From assembly GCF_034140825.1 (NCBI RefSeq), contig NC_089035.1:4423001-4487000 (forward strand): DNA of 64,000 nt, written 5' to 3'. Numbering within the stretch: the first letter of the stretch is position 1; each line of letters begins with the position of its first letter. Source of the stretch: Oryza sativa Japonica Group. Taxonomy: Eukaryota > Streptophyta > Magnoliopsida > Poales > Poaceae. The translations under genes were made by a program, and so were the position numbers. This document shows, piece after piece, positions 54,499 through 64,000 of the stretch. The notes beneath the pieces were generated by a model. It was not told where the DNA came from and made no database searches. It saw nothing but the letters and a program-made list of their open reading frames with translations.

Positions 54499-56296
54499 TC
54501 ACTCTTTCCTGATACCAAAACATGGCACCACAATATGGGCACTCATATGTTGGAGGACCGTAGTATGATCTGCCCGGGTAACACGCTGTAATATACGCAG
54601 TGAACAAAGTAAGAATTTATGTTTGGAAATAAAAAAAAGACTATTGTATGTGTAGTAGGGGTGCAGACCCTTTAGTGACTGCACGTACTCCTTATCTGTC
54701 CGTGATGAGCTACCACTATTGTGTGCATTGAGAACTGCAGCAAACAAATATTCCAAGAATATTTTTACAAACCTATATGTGATTTGATATATTATGAATA
54801 TATCATGAAAAATAACCTACATACCATTGTTAGTGCACGTAAGAGCAAGAGGAGGCATCTTTGAGCTTAGCAAAGAACGTCGTTGTCTATTTAACTTAGA
54901 TAACTCAGGTGTGAAATTCATAATCGAACGTGCTCTTTTCCGCTCATTTCCACATGTAGACTGAACTGGTTCTACTATGGTATGTTCTATGTGCATGGGA
55001 AGCTGTCGAGATAGAATATTTGCAGCTCGCCTTTCCCGGCTAGCACGAACTCTGCGCACTCTATTTAAACCCTGATCTGACATGTCTACAAACAGCATAA
55101 CATGAGAATGTAAAGGAAAGAGGAGCTAGGAAGTCATATATGGAGAAAGGAAAAAATAGGTAAGGGGAGGAAAGATGACCATAGCTAAAAAGAGAGATGA
55201 GACATAAAAAAAAAAGAAACATATGCATGACCATCTATGTAACAGCTAGTAGAAAGTATACACTCAACCGTTATAACAGTGCATGTACGTTCTCTCTCGT
55301 ACAACCACAACACACAAAGCAATGATTCAAACAAAGCTAGTAATTTTTACACAAGGAACAAAAGAACACTCCACAATGACAAAAAGAATGTTGATACGGA
55401 GAAACCAATCCATGCATACAGAGATGCAGCATACATCACAAAACTGATAGGTAATTTGCTTGTAAAAACCACGCAAAAATAAACAGTATGAAGTAATAAA
55501 TTACCTTCGAGTCTTCGACGAAAGAACGACGGGGACTGGAACGACAGACGATCAGCAATAAGAGAGATCACACTGGCTACCACCAAGAACACTAACTGAA
55601 ATCCGAAATCTCCTAAAGCAGCAATAATAACAACGAACAACTACCCACAGAACCGATCAGAGCTGCATGACAAACGCAAAAAGATTAGTACAGAATAATC
55701 TTGAGCCGAATGCAGCCAAAAGAATACGATTTATGTCACAAAATGTCGAGAAGAAAAGAGAAAAAAAAGAATACCTGCCAAATCACATCAGCAGCTCTTG
55801 CACTTATTACGAAAAACAATCAAGAACCTTTGAAACTGCGATCTAACCCATGCAAATCTTCTCCCCTGTGAAAAACTAGTATTAAACGATCAATAATGAA
55901 GAGGCACAGATCAGGCACACCCAAAAAGGAGACAATCTGAATCTAATTGAATCCACACATATAAAAAAGAAGAAATCCATTTAAATCCAATTATTACCCT
56001 GCCATTAGTAATGGATGATTTAGCACAATGATAATAGGTCGATCAGTGGTGTGAAATCGGTGAACAACACACAACTGAATGCAGTGAGATAAGGCGAGAA
56101 GCAAGAGGAAGGAAGCAAGCAATATTGGAGGCGATACATATAAGGATGAAACCAATATGCTATTTTAGCTTAAAAAATAAAAGCAATCTCATATCCACCG
56201 TGAAAGAAAGGTACCCACCAATAACAAATAGACAACTGTCAACACCATGACAGGCGGTCCCAGTAGCAGTGAAACAATTGTTTTGCCTCTAGTAGA
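54499..56296 (-). other. Helitron A 5' part, RepHel upstream exons
   Basis: Short open stretches on the minus strand (54756-54499, containing CPYCGAMFWYQERVKS in another frame; 55098-54817, with RASRERRAANILSRQLP; 55640-55347) are probably the N-terminal coding and leader exons of RepHel. The rest is non-coding. Confidence 0.45.
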
Positions 56297-56796
56297 ACTA
56301 TCACTCAACTAAGTGAAATGCAACAGTATATGATTGAGTACAATGGATTAAGACATGGACAAATGCTGGTGGTCCAACCAGCACACACAAAAACTGGTAC
56401 CCCACAATGCAGAGACCCAAGGTGCATAGACCATGTGCAAGCTATTGTGATGTGGCCTAGACAAAAACGAACCAATAGTGTAAGGATGCTTCCAGTTAGT
56501 GGAGCTGCAGGTAGCGATCAGATCGCATACACCGTGAACACAATGCACGGCATAGAAGAGACTAAAAGCAAAACAGGGGCCACAAAACATACATAGAAGA
56601 CCGTAGATCAGTTCCAACGGTGCATGTAAACAGTATAAGAGCGCTGACACAAAGGACAAGCCTCTCGCATAAACAAGTTCTATGGTTGGTTCTAACAAAG
56701 AAAAAGTGAATGGCCCACATAGCAGTGGCACTAAGACCATGCACCAAGACCATGCACCAAGGTCATCGATGAAACACAGGAAGCAACCACTCGCAT
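56297..56796. other. Unassigned stretch between Helitron A and LTR element
   Basis: A 92-codon frame at 56318-56596 (+) and a 156-codon frame on the other strand have no motif I recognise. A short direct repeat (AGACCATGCACCA) lies at about 56732-56760. It could be old host DNA or the true 5' part of Helitron A. Confidence 0.4.
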
Positions 56797-57237
56797 TGTC
56801 GAAACTAGATTTCGGCAATAATAAAAGGGGGTGGCTATCAAGCTAGAAAAGTGTATGGGTTTGGAGACAAAGGATTTATACAGGTTCAGGCCTTCTTATA
56901 AAAGAAGTAATACCCTACTCCTGTCCGGGGATGAATCCGCCGAGTGTATTATTGATTGTATGATTTAGAGAAAATCAACATCTGCCCCTAGAGGCACTCG
57001 GACCCCCCTTATATATGGGAAGGAGTCCGTATTACAAAAGATAATACATATCCCTAACGGAATATGCAAACACAGACAAAATACAGTCGTAACCGACTAA
57101 GTCTCAAGGTGTTTCCTTGTTGTACAAGTTAAGAAACAAACCCGAGATACAAATAAGATATTCTATACATATTCGGTATCCTATATTCAGCCCAAATATC
57201 ATCGCCGTGTAGATATGGGATATCCATAATCTCCACA
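56797..57237 (-). repeat. 3' LTR of RIRE2-like element
   Basis: 441 bases, read on the minus strand from TGTGGAGATTATGG to CTAGTTTCGACA. The polypurine tract precedes it directly. A TATATAAGG-type promoter word (minus strand) lies near 57010. Confidence 0.75.
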
Positions 57238-57250
57238 GTAGCCCCCGAGA

Positions 57251-58255
57251 CCTTTGCAGTCAACCATCATAGCCTTCTCAAAGATAATAATCCGAGTGCT
57301 TCAGACTTGTCATGCCAAAGCCTGCCGAGTAGCGAAGACGAAGACTGTAAAGGGCGAAAAGATAAAGAATATGGTGCATCGAATAGATGCACCTAATTAG
57401 GTGTAGCCCCCAACTATGTGATTAGTTAACAAACTAAACATATAGTTGAGAACAAAATAATAGCACAATCGCGCATCACATGACAAAAGCATACGCGACG
57501 CCTAAAGAGGCATTCTAGCCGACTGCTTTTTAGTCATAATAAAAAGAACCCGAGTGGTTTACACTCTAAAAAGGTTCACGAATGAACACACTTGACAGGC
57601 ATCCGAATAAAAACTCTAAAGATTACCCACCAAATATTATAAAAATTATGGTAACAAATAAGTCTAATAGCCTAGGCTATGACTATTTACCACAATGGAA
57701 ATAGGTATATATCATACCAAGGAAATGACTATGATAAAAACAAGTCATTCCAAGTTAACCCAGACAGCTTTTGTAGCCTAAAAAAGCGTACAAAAACAGC
57801 ATAACGCCTTTCTGTCAGGCACCTTTTAATTTGCATCGCAATAATTCCAAAGAATTATATGACCGCGTAAAAAGGATTTTATCAGCATTGGGCAACACTA
57901 TTGTGTACATAAATTGCCGAAGCAAAGAATGCCTAAGTCCCTAAGGAACACAATGGGCCACGCTGTTAAAAGTATTGGGCTGAGGTACTGTTCAGGCCTA
58001 GGCCCATTCGCACCTCCGATACCCTTAACAAGAAAACCCGAGATCCAAACGACGCTTCGTCTTCCCCGCCGGAACTCTCGCCATTTTCCCCACTCCTTGC
58101 TACAGTACAGAGCTGCGCCGGCAAATTAGGGTTCACCATTCCACTCAAATCCACCTTCAAAAAGTAATCAAAATCCTTCCCGTGATCCACCGCCTCAATT
58201 CCTCACCTCTCCCAAGCCATCCCTCGAATCAAATCAGTGCATTCGGGGAAAATCG
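57251..58255. other. Spacer between LTR and accessory ORF
   Basis: Non-coding. The part just before 58256 is probably the promoter and leader of the antisense accessory transcription unit, including GGGCC words near 57955 and 58000. Confidence 0.45.
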
Positions 58256-61211
58256 ATGACGGAAGAGAAAGAAAGCTTCGAAGGCCAATGGGCGCCGTCC
58301 GACGTGACGGAAGAGAACCTGAAGGAGATGGTGGCGCACGGCGTTCTCCCTGCCAAGGAGATCATCGGGTGGCGGCCAGCGTGCGGTGAGGCTTTTCCAA
58401 CCCCCGATACACACGAGGTCGTGGTCTTCTCTCATTTCTTTTATGGTGGATTTGCTCTTCCAACCTCGAAGTTCTTCCGTGGGATACTAAATTTCTATGG
58501 AATCAGCTTACATCATTTGAATCCGAACTCCATAGTCCATATTGCAAATTTCGTCCATGTCTGTGAAGCTTTTTTGGGCATTAGACCTCATTTTGCTCTG
58601 TTCCGCCGAATCTTTTTCCTTAAGCCTCAACCGAACAAAAACAAACCATGCGTAGTTGGTGGGGCTGGATTTCAACTGAGGGGCACTCTGAGCCAGAAGT
58701 ATTTCTCTATGCCTTTCAAGACTTCAAACAAAGGATGGCACGCCAACTGGTTTTATATTCAAAATCCCGAGCCTGCTCTCCCCGAGTACTCTTGTCTTCC
58801 TCCGGTGTACCAAGATACTTGGAACTCTCTTCCGATCGGAGATGAAGCTGCCCAAGCCTTAGAACTGATGGAACGCATGCTGAAGCTCAAAGAGCAAGGC
58901 TTACAGGGAGAGCAAATCACTCGGCATTTCATTAAGTGTCGATTAGCTCCAATCAAAGAGAGATCCCGCACAGCATTCGAGTTCGACGGCAAGCATGATC
59001 CAAACCGTGAAGACCCAGACTCTCTGGACTTTAAAATCATGAAGGAGAGAATGTATAAAATCTTCTCAAATGCTATTGTCGTCAGCTACTCACATCAGCT
59101 GCCAGTTGTACCATATAATGCATTCAATCCGCCTCCACAGGTACGTATCTGAAACCTTCAACTCATGACCAAAACATAATTTTATCTTCATGTTGAGTGA
59201 GCTAACCGTGGAAGCATCTCATTCAGGAGTATGTATTAATGAAATCTGATCCCCCAACTGCTCAACGCCGATCTCCTCGCCAGCACACCGTTCAGGGAAG
59301 CGGAGGGCCGACAATCAGGTCAGACCCGCAACCTCAAACCTCTAAACCGGCTGGGCAGACAGGTTCTCGCAAGAGAAAGCTGGTGCTTAATGACGACGAA
59401 GATGATGACAGCAACAAATCTGGGGACAAAGGAACGCCCAATAAACCCCCAAAGCATACCATGCCCAGGAAAAAACTGGCTGGCCGTCAAATGCCAAAGA
59501 TTAGAACATCTTCCAGGTATAAACCTCTCGGTACCATTTTATTTCGACATGCTTCTCTCATAGAAATTACGCTGAATATCGAAAGGACACTTTGCAGGAA
59601 ACCGTCCGATATAGATCCAACTGGAAAAGAACCTGATCCGGCTGCCACAGAGCCAAATTTATCCAAAGATGCTAAGCCAACTGCCGAAAGCCAGCCGACT
59701 GCCGAAAGCCAACCGACTGCCGAAAGTCAGCCGACTGGCGCCCAAGCTTCGGACGACAAGGCCAATCCGAGTGATCAGCCGCTGACTGGAAACCAGTCGG
59801 CAGCAACTGAAACTGCAACAACCCGAGAGCCCCCGACTGGAAACCAGTCGGATGTAGATCTAAATCAAGAGATTCCTGAAGCTAAAGCGCAGACAACTTC
59901 TCAAGGACCAGAAGTTGGTAATGACTCAGTGATTGGGTCTCCAGATAAAGAGCAAGGATCACCTCACGCTCAGCCAGGCACATCCTCAGGTAACTCATCT
60001 TCTCAAGTGATGCCGTTCTGAATAACTCCAGCTTGTTCGTCTAATGTCTTGGAAATACATCAGGTCCACTAGGCGGCGACGAAGAAGAAATTCTCCGCAT
60101 AAAGGCAGCTGATGACTCTCGTCCTCCTATCTTACTCAAATGGTGGGACGAGAACTCTCAAGTTTCCGGCATTGTCATAAATCGCCAAAAAGAAGATGAG
60201 GAAGTGTGCCAGCTGAAGAAAGTACTTGGAGAAGCTACTCGCATTGTGAATGTAAGTCTTCTAGGTGATTGCCTTTGATGACTTTGTTTTCTCGTTAGCA
60301 AAACTAACCCATGAACCACCGTGCAGAGAATCCATCTTCGCAATGAGGCCAAGACCACAACCTTAGAAAAGCTGGTCCCTCATTTGGGAACTCTTGAAGC
60401 CGTTAGGAGCCAGCTACACGAGGCCAAGGAGCACGCCAAAAAGACGGAGAAAGAATTAAGGGAGCGAATTGCTCAGCTCCAGGATTCAAACTTCGAGCTG
60501 AGTGGTTCATCAAAAGGTAGTCTCCTAGATCTGTCCCATTTATGCTGTCATAACTGTATCCTCAAACATTTGGATTTCAAACAGCGCAAGCCACCAGGAT
60601 GACTCAAATGGAGAAACAAATTGAAGCCTTAAAAAGAGACAAAGTAGAACTGGCTGCGGAAAGGGACTCAGCCTTGAAGGAGGTTGAAGGTACTGCCAGA
60701 TGACAATTCTGAAATTCTCTCTTCTAAATGCAGCAGATTCTTATCATAAATGTGTTTTGTAGATCGTAAAATCAAATCTCAAGCTCAGTTTGACGTCCTG
60801 GTTGGTAAGATCAAGAAGCTTGAAGGAGCAAGAGACGAAGTCGCCAATGTCGCTACACCACTCGTCCAAGCTATGTTCCTTAATAACAGTGGTCCGAGTG
60901 CACTTGACGCAACCGAAATCTTTGACAAGCTGAGAGTTGCACCGGATGTATATTTCAAGAATATCAAGAAAGCTGGAAGTATGGGAGCTAGTATGGCATT
61001 GGCGATGACCAAATCCTTGTACCCGAGGATTGAAATTGATACCATTGATGGCTTTGCAGACGGGACAAGTGAAGAAGCTGCTCTTGATCTTATCAGTAAT
61101 GCTCAAAGTGCGGCTGACAAGATTGCAAGTGATGTTGTAGAGCAATTCCGCAACAACGACCTTCAGCCGAGCAATAATAACTCTGATGATGAAAGGACTG
61201 ATTCTGACTGA
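58256..61211 (+). CDS. Antisense accessory ORF region of RIRE2-like element
   Basis: Opposite in strand to the element's pol. The main open block at 58256-59152 (MTEEKESFEGQWAPSDVTEE, later VVVFSHFFYGGFALPTSKFF, then HLNPNSIVHIANFVHVCEAF) has the 'putative gypsy type transposon' domain. Further open blocks at 59239-60021 and 60750-61211 carry low-complexity and coiled-coil-like sequence. Between the blocks there are plausible GT-AG introns, as usually annotated for this family. A short repeat PTAESQ occurs several times near 59690-59730. Its function in the element is unknown. It is listed as a part of a fossil element, not a host gene. Confidence 0.65.
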
Positions 61212-61528
61212 GTGTAAACGTAGCAAATGGAGGCTCAATTTGTACAATACTGGTGTATTTATGCTGTGCTTGATAGTTCTAACCAAGTCTTTGATTTCTT
61301 AAAAGCTTTTATCAAGCTTTGTTGAGCCTAAAACCCAAAGAAGCTATTAAAAACTTTCAGTCCTCGCAGACTAAGTAGAAAAAATCAAACAAGGCAATGA
61401 TAGACCAAGTAAGCAAATTAAATTGATAAAAAATCACACTCCATTATTATGATGATAGCCCCCGACTGACAACGGCAAGAAGAAAACTTGATGTTGACAG
61501 TCAAAAATAGGGAAATACAATGATAAGC

Positions 61529-63763
61529 TTAAGCATAGAAACGGCGAAGATGTTCAATATTCCAAGAGTTGTCGACGAGAGTACCGTCTTCGCGCTTGAG
61601 TCGATAGGAACCTGGCCGGGTGACTTCAGAGATGATAAACGGCCCCTCCCATAAAGGAGATAACTTGTGCCGATCCCGTGTAGTTTGAATTTTCCTCAAA
61701 ACCAGGTCGCCGACTAAAAAGGCACGGGACCGAACATTGCGATTATGATAACGTCGCAGCCCTTGTAAGTATCGAGCCGACCGAATCAAAGCTGCTTCGC
61801 GGACTTCTTCCAGTCGGTGCAAGTCATCCACTCGGTCCTCTTCGTAGCGTTCTTCACGGAAATTTCGAAAGCGCAAAGACTCGAATTCAACTTCACTCGG
61901 CAACATTGCTTCTGCCCCATAGACAAGGAAAAAAGGTGACTGGCCTGTGGCCCGACTGGGTGTAGTTCGCAAAGACCAAAGTACTGATGGCAGCTGTTGC
62001 ACCCATTTGCCGGCATAGGGTTTTAGCCGGTCAAAAACACGTGCTTTAATCCCTTGAAGTATCATGCCATTGGCTCGCTCCACCTGTCCATTGCTCATGG
62101 GGTGTGCCACTGAGGCATAACAAATCTTAATTCCAAAGTCTTCACAAAAGTCTTTAAAAACTTCGCCAGTGAATTGTGTGCCATTATCAGTGATGATCCG
62201 ATTGGGCACTCCAAATCGATGCACAATGTTGATGAAGAAGTCTCGCGCATTATCTGCTGTAATTGTGACAACCGGTTTAGCTTCAATCCACTTGGAGAAT
62301 TTATCAATGGCCACAAAGAGATGTGTGTAACCGCCGACTGCCTTTTTAAACGGGCCAACCATGTCGAGCCCCCAAACCGCAAACGGCCAAGACAGCGGGA
62401 TAGTCTGCAACTCTTGAGCTGGTAGATGAATTTGTCTGGCGAAAAATTGGCAACCTTCACATGTGCGCACAATTTTGTCGGCATCGGACACTGCAGTAGG
62501 CCAGAAAAAACCCTGCCGGTAAGCTTTGCCGACAATGGTGCGTGCAGCAGCATGGTTTCCGCATATCCCAGAATGTATGTCTTTTAGCAATTGTCTCCCT
62601 TCCTCTAAAGATACGCAGCGTTGCAGAATTCCTGAAGGGCTTTTCTTGTATAACTCGGCTTCATGCAAAACATAAAGTTTGCTCCGCCTTGAAATCCGCT
62701 CGGCTTCATCTTTGTCTTGGGGGAGTTCTTGAGAAGTCAAAAATCGTATGAGGGGCTCTCGCCAGTCTACTTCAACCATAGCTGTGTCATGAGTGCCCGC
62801 AACTTGAGTAGTATCTTTGTGAGGTACTGTCGGCGTATAAAGGTGTTCGACGAAAACATCAGAGGGTGCCGCCTCACGCTTGGATCCAAAGTTGGCAAGC
62901 CTGTCGGCGGCTTCATTGTTGTGTCGAAGAACGTGACTGAGCTCGAGTCCATCGAACTTGTCTTCCAACTTGCGTACCTCTTGTCGATATGCCATCATAT
63001 TGTCGTCAAGGCAGGACCACTCTTTCATAACTTGGTTGACAACCAGCTGTGAATCGCCTCGAACTATTAGACGCTTTATCCCTAGGGAAATTGCAATCCG
63101 CAGTCCATGAAGGAGGGCCTCATACTCGGCGACGTTGTGGGACGCCGAAAAATGTATCCAAAGCACATAGCTCAATCTTTCTCCAGTTGGGGAAATCAAA
63201 ACCACTCCTGCTCCAGTGCCCGAAAGTCGTTTGGATCCGTCAAAATGCATGGTCCAGTGCTCCATGTTCTCCGCGGGGGTATCCTCCTGGCACTCGGTCC
63301 ATTCGGCGACAAAATCAGCTAACGCTTGGGACTTGATTGAAATTCGGGGCTTGAATGATATGTCCAAAGACATCAACTCCAAAGCCCACTTAGCAATACG
63401 TCCGTTTGCTTCGCGGTTGTGCAGTATATCACCGAGTGGAAATGATGTGACCACCGTTACCGAGTGACCTTGAAAGTAGTGAGATAGCTTCCTGGTAGTA
63501 ATTAGAATACCATATAACAGCTTCTGAACCTGAGGGTACCTCGTTTTGGAGTCGGCTAGGACCTCGCTGACAAAATAAATCGGTCGCTGGACTTTTTGGA
63601 CATGGCCTTCTTCCTCGCGCTCAACGACCAAGACTGTGCTCACAACCTGGGAGGTGGCTGATACATACAGCAACAACGGCTCCTGCGGGTGTGGTGAGGC
63701 TAAGACTGGTGGCTCGGTGAGGAGTTTCTTGAAATCTTCGAAGGCCTTCTGTGCTTCGGGTCC
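61529..63763 (-). CDS. Gypsy pol, RNase H and integrase part
   Basis: Minus-strand frame, open from the nested LTR junction to a stop at 61529. The order is: end of reverse transcriptase ([18 protein letters not shown]), RNase H ([39 protein letters not shown]), an integrase zinc finger ([29 protein letters not shown]), the integrase core ([43 protein letters not shown]) and the C-terminal GDLVLRKI...[11 protein letters not shown]. The order RT-RNase H-integrase defines Gypsy (Ty3) elements. The upstream gag-protease-RT part is outside the window beyond the nested element. Confidence 0.9.
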   Translation of the reverse strand, partial: GPEAQKAFEDFKKLLTEPPVLASPHPQEPLLLYVSATSQVVSTVLVVEREEEGHVQKVQRPIYFVSEVLADSKTRYPQVQKLLYGILITTRKLSHYFQGHSVTVVTSFPLGDILHNREANGRIAKWALELMSLDISFKPRISIKSQALADFVAEWTECQEDTPAENMEHWTMHFDGSKRLSGTGAGVVLISPTGERLSYVLWIHFSASHNVAEYEALLHGLRIAISLGIKRLIVRGDSQLVVNQVMKEWSCLDDNMMAYRQEVRKLEDKFDGLELSHVLRHNNEAADRLANFGSKREAAPSDVFVEHLYTPTVPHKDTTQVAGTHDTAMVEVDWREPLIRFLTSQELPQDKDEAERISRRSKLYVLHEAELYKKSPSGILQRCVSLEEGRQLLKDIHSGICGNHAAARTIVGKAYRQGFFWPTAVSDADKIVRTCEGCQFFARQIHLPAQELQTIPLSWPFAVWGLDMVGPFKKAVGGYTHLFVAIDKFSKWIEAKPVVTITADNARDFFINIVHRFGVPNRIITDNGTQFTGEVFKDFCEDFGIKICYASVAHPMSNGQVERANGMILQGIKARVFDRLKPYAGKWVQQLPSVLWSLRTTPSRATGQSPFFLVYGAEAMLPSEVEFESLRFRNFREERYEEDRVDDLHRLEEVREAALIRSARYLQGLRRYHNRNVRSRAFLVGDLVLRKIQTTRDRHKLSPLWEGPFIISEVTRPGSYRLKREDGTLVDNSWNIEHLRRFYA

Positions 63764-64000
63764 TGTAACGCCCCGATTTTCGTTCGGGATTAAAAATCAT
63801 TTAATAATGCATTTCCTAGAAATTAAATAAAAAGTTAAGCAATTTAATCAAGTGAATTATTGGGAGAATTAAAATTTTCCCTTAAAAATCATTGGCCGGG
63901 AATATTTTGCAATATTCTTTGTGCCCTAAAATACTCTCCGGAATTTTCCGTGAATTTTCGGAGCTCAAGAAGTAATTTTAATGGCACAAAGTTCATCGAA
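63764..64000. mobile_element. Nested LTR element, start only
   Basis: TGTAACGCCCCGATTTTCG begins exactly where the Gypsy pol frame is cut, and AT-rich sequence unrelated to pol follows to the window end. TGTAAC(A/G)CCCCG is a common start of grass Gypsy-type LTRs. The other end is outside, so neither family nor orientation can be fixed. Confidence 0.6.

Larger units (their letters stand above)
45842..56296 (-). mobile_element. Helitron A, RepHel and RPA-coding
   Basis: The 3' end on the minus strand is the hairpin AGCGCGC-GAA-GCGCGCT (45853-45869) followed by CTCGCCC-CTAG ending at 45842 and then T. Minus-strand coding parts are a Rep/helicase (50250-54432 and upstream pieces to about 55640) and an RPA1-like protein (about 47684-49985), the gene set of plant autonomous Helitrons. 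The proposed 5' end is TCTACTAGAGGC at 56296, but the base before it is T rather than the expected A, so the 5' boundary is uncertain. Both coding parts show damage, so the copy is not intact. A MULE (45942-46705) is nested near its 3' end. Confidence 0.75.
56797..63763 (-). mobile_element. RIRE2-like Gypsy LTR element, 3' part
   Basis: Minus strand. Parts visible from its 3' end: an LTR (56797-57237, 441 bases, ends TGT...ACA), the polypurine tract next to it (TCTCGGGGGCTAC on the minus strand, 57238-57250), an accessory region coded on the opposite strand (58256-61211), and pol with RNase H and integrase (61529-63763). The rest lies beyond a nested LTR element that starts at 63764. An LTR of about 440 bases, these ends and an antisense ORF fit my memory of rice RIRE2. 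With one LTR visible its age cannot be estimated. The visible pol part looks open throughout. Confidence 0.8.

Noticed and set aside
1-64000. CRISPR arrays, rRNA or tRNA genes
   Set aside because: No regularly spaced identical repeats and no cloverleaf or rRNA-like sequence were noticed. tRNA detection by eye is weak, so a small tRNA could have been missed.

Overview
The window looks like nuclear DNA of a grass, almost certainly rice (Oryza). Host genes have GT-AG introns, several are intronless with very GC-rich coding sequence, and the spaces between them carry Stowaway- and Tourist-type MITEs, a rice-type SINE, Helitrons and a RIRE2-like Gypsy element. The gene order (NF-YC/Dpb3, CYP96 pair, class II small heat shock protein) fits my memory of the short arm of rice chromosome 1. 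That placement is recalled, not checked.

Positions 1-38000 are gene-rich. In order: an intronless Dpb3/NF-YC13-like histone-fold gene (+) under a promoter with many site II elements and two E2F sites; two tandem CYP96-type cytochrome P450 genes (+); a small L18a-like membrane protein gene (-); a PHD + extended-PHD chromatin reader gene (-) sharing a bidirectional promoter with an F-box/DUF295 gene (+) that has a long leader intron; two tandem four-helix membrane protein genes (+); a nine-exon NOL9/GRC3-type polynucleotide kinase gene (+); and a class II small heat shock protein gene (-) with heat shock elements. The gaps hold MITEs, a SINE, tandem repeats and duplicated segments.

Positions 38000-64000 are dominated by transposons. 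Three Helitron 3' ends (CTAG preceded by a GC-rich hairpin) lie in the same, minus-strand orientation near 38065, 39164 and 45842. The element from 39164 to 45841 ('Helitron B') carries host gene fragments: the 5' part of a CDT1-like replication-licensing gene, followed by two exons of a PEX1-like AAA ATPase. All are on the minus strand, with intact splice sites and a reading frame that stays open across the fusion. A second GC-rich gene start and a hAT element with a perfect 8-bp target duplication also lie inside it. Directly abutting its 5' end is 'Helitron A' (45842 to about 56296), which encodes a decayed Rep/helicase and an RPA1-like protein and contains a MULE with a 9-bp target duplication. 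From 56797 to 63763 lies the 3' part of a RIRE2-like Gypsy element (minus strand) with its antisense accessory ORF region. It is interrupted at 63764 by another LTR element that runs off the window.

The most interesting signal is the Helitron B / Helitron A tandem with its captured CDT1-PEX1 chimera. Exon models were built by hand from splice signals, reading frame and remembered family sequences. No database search was possible.
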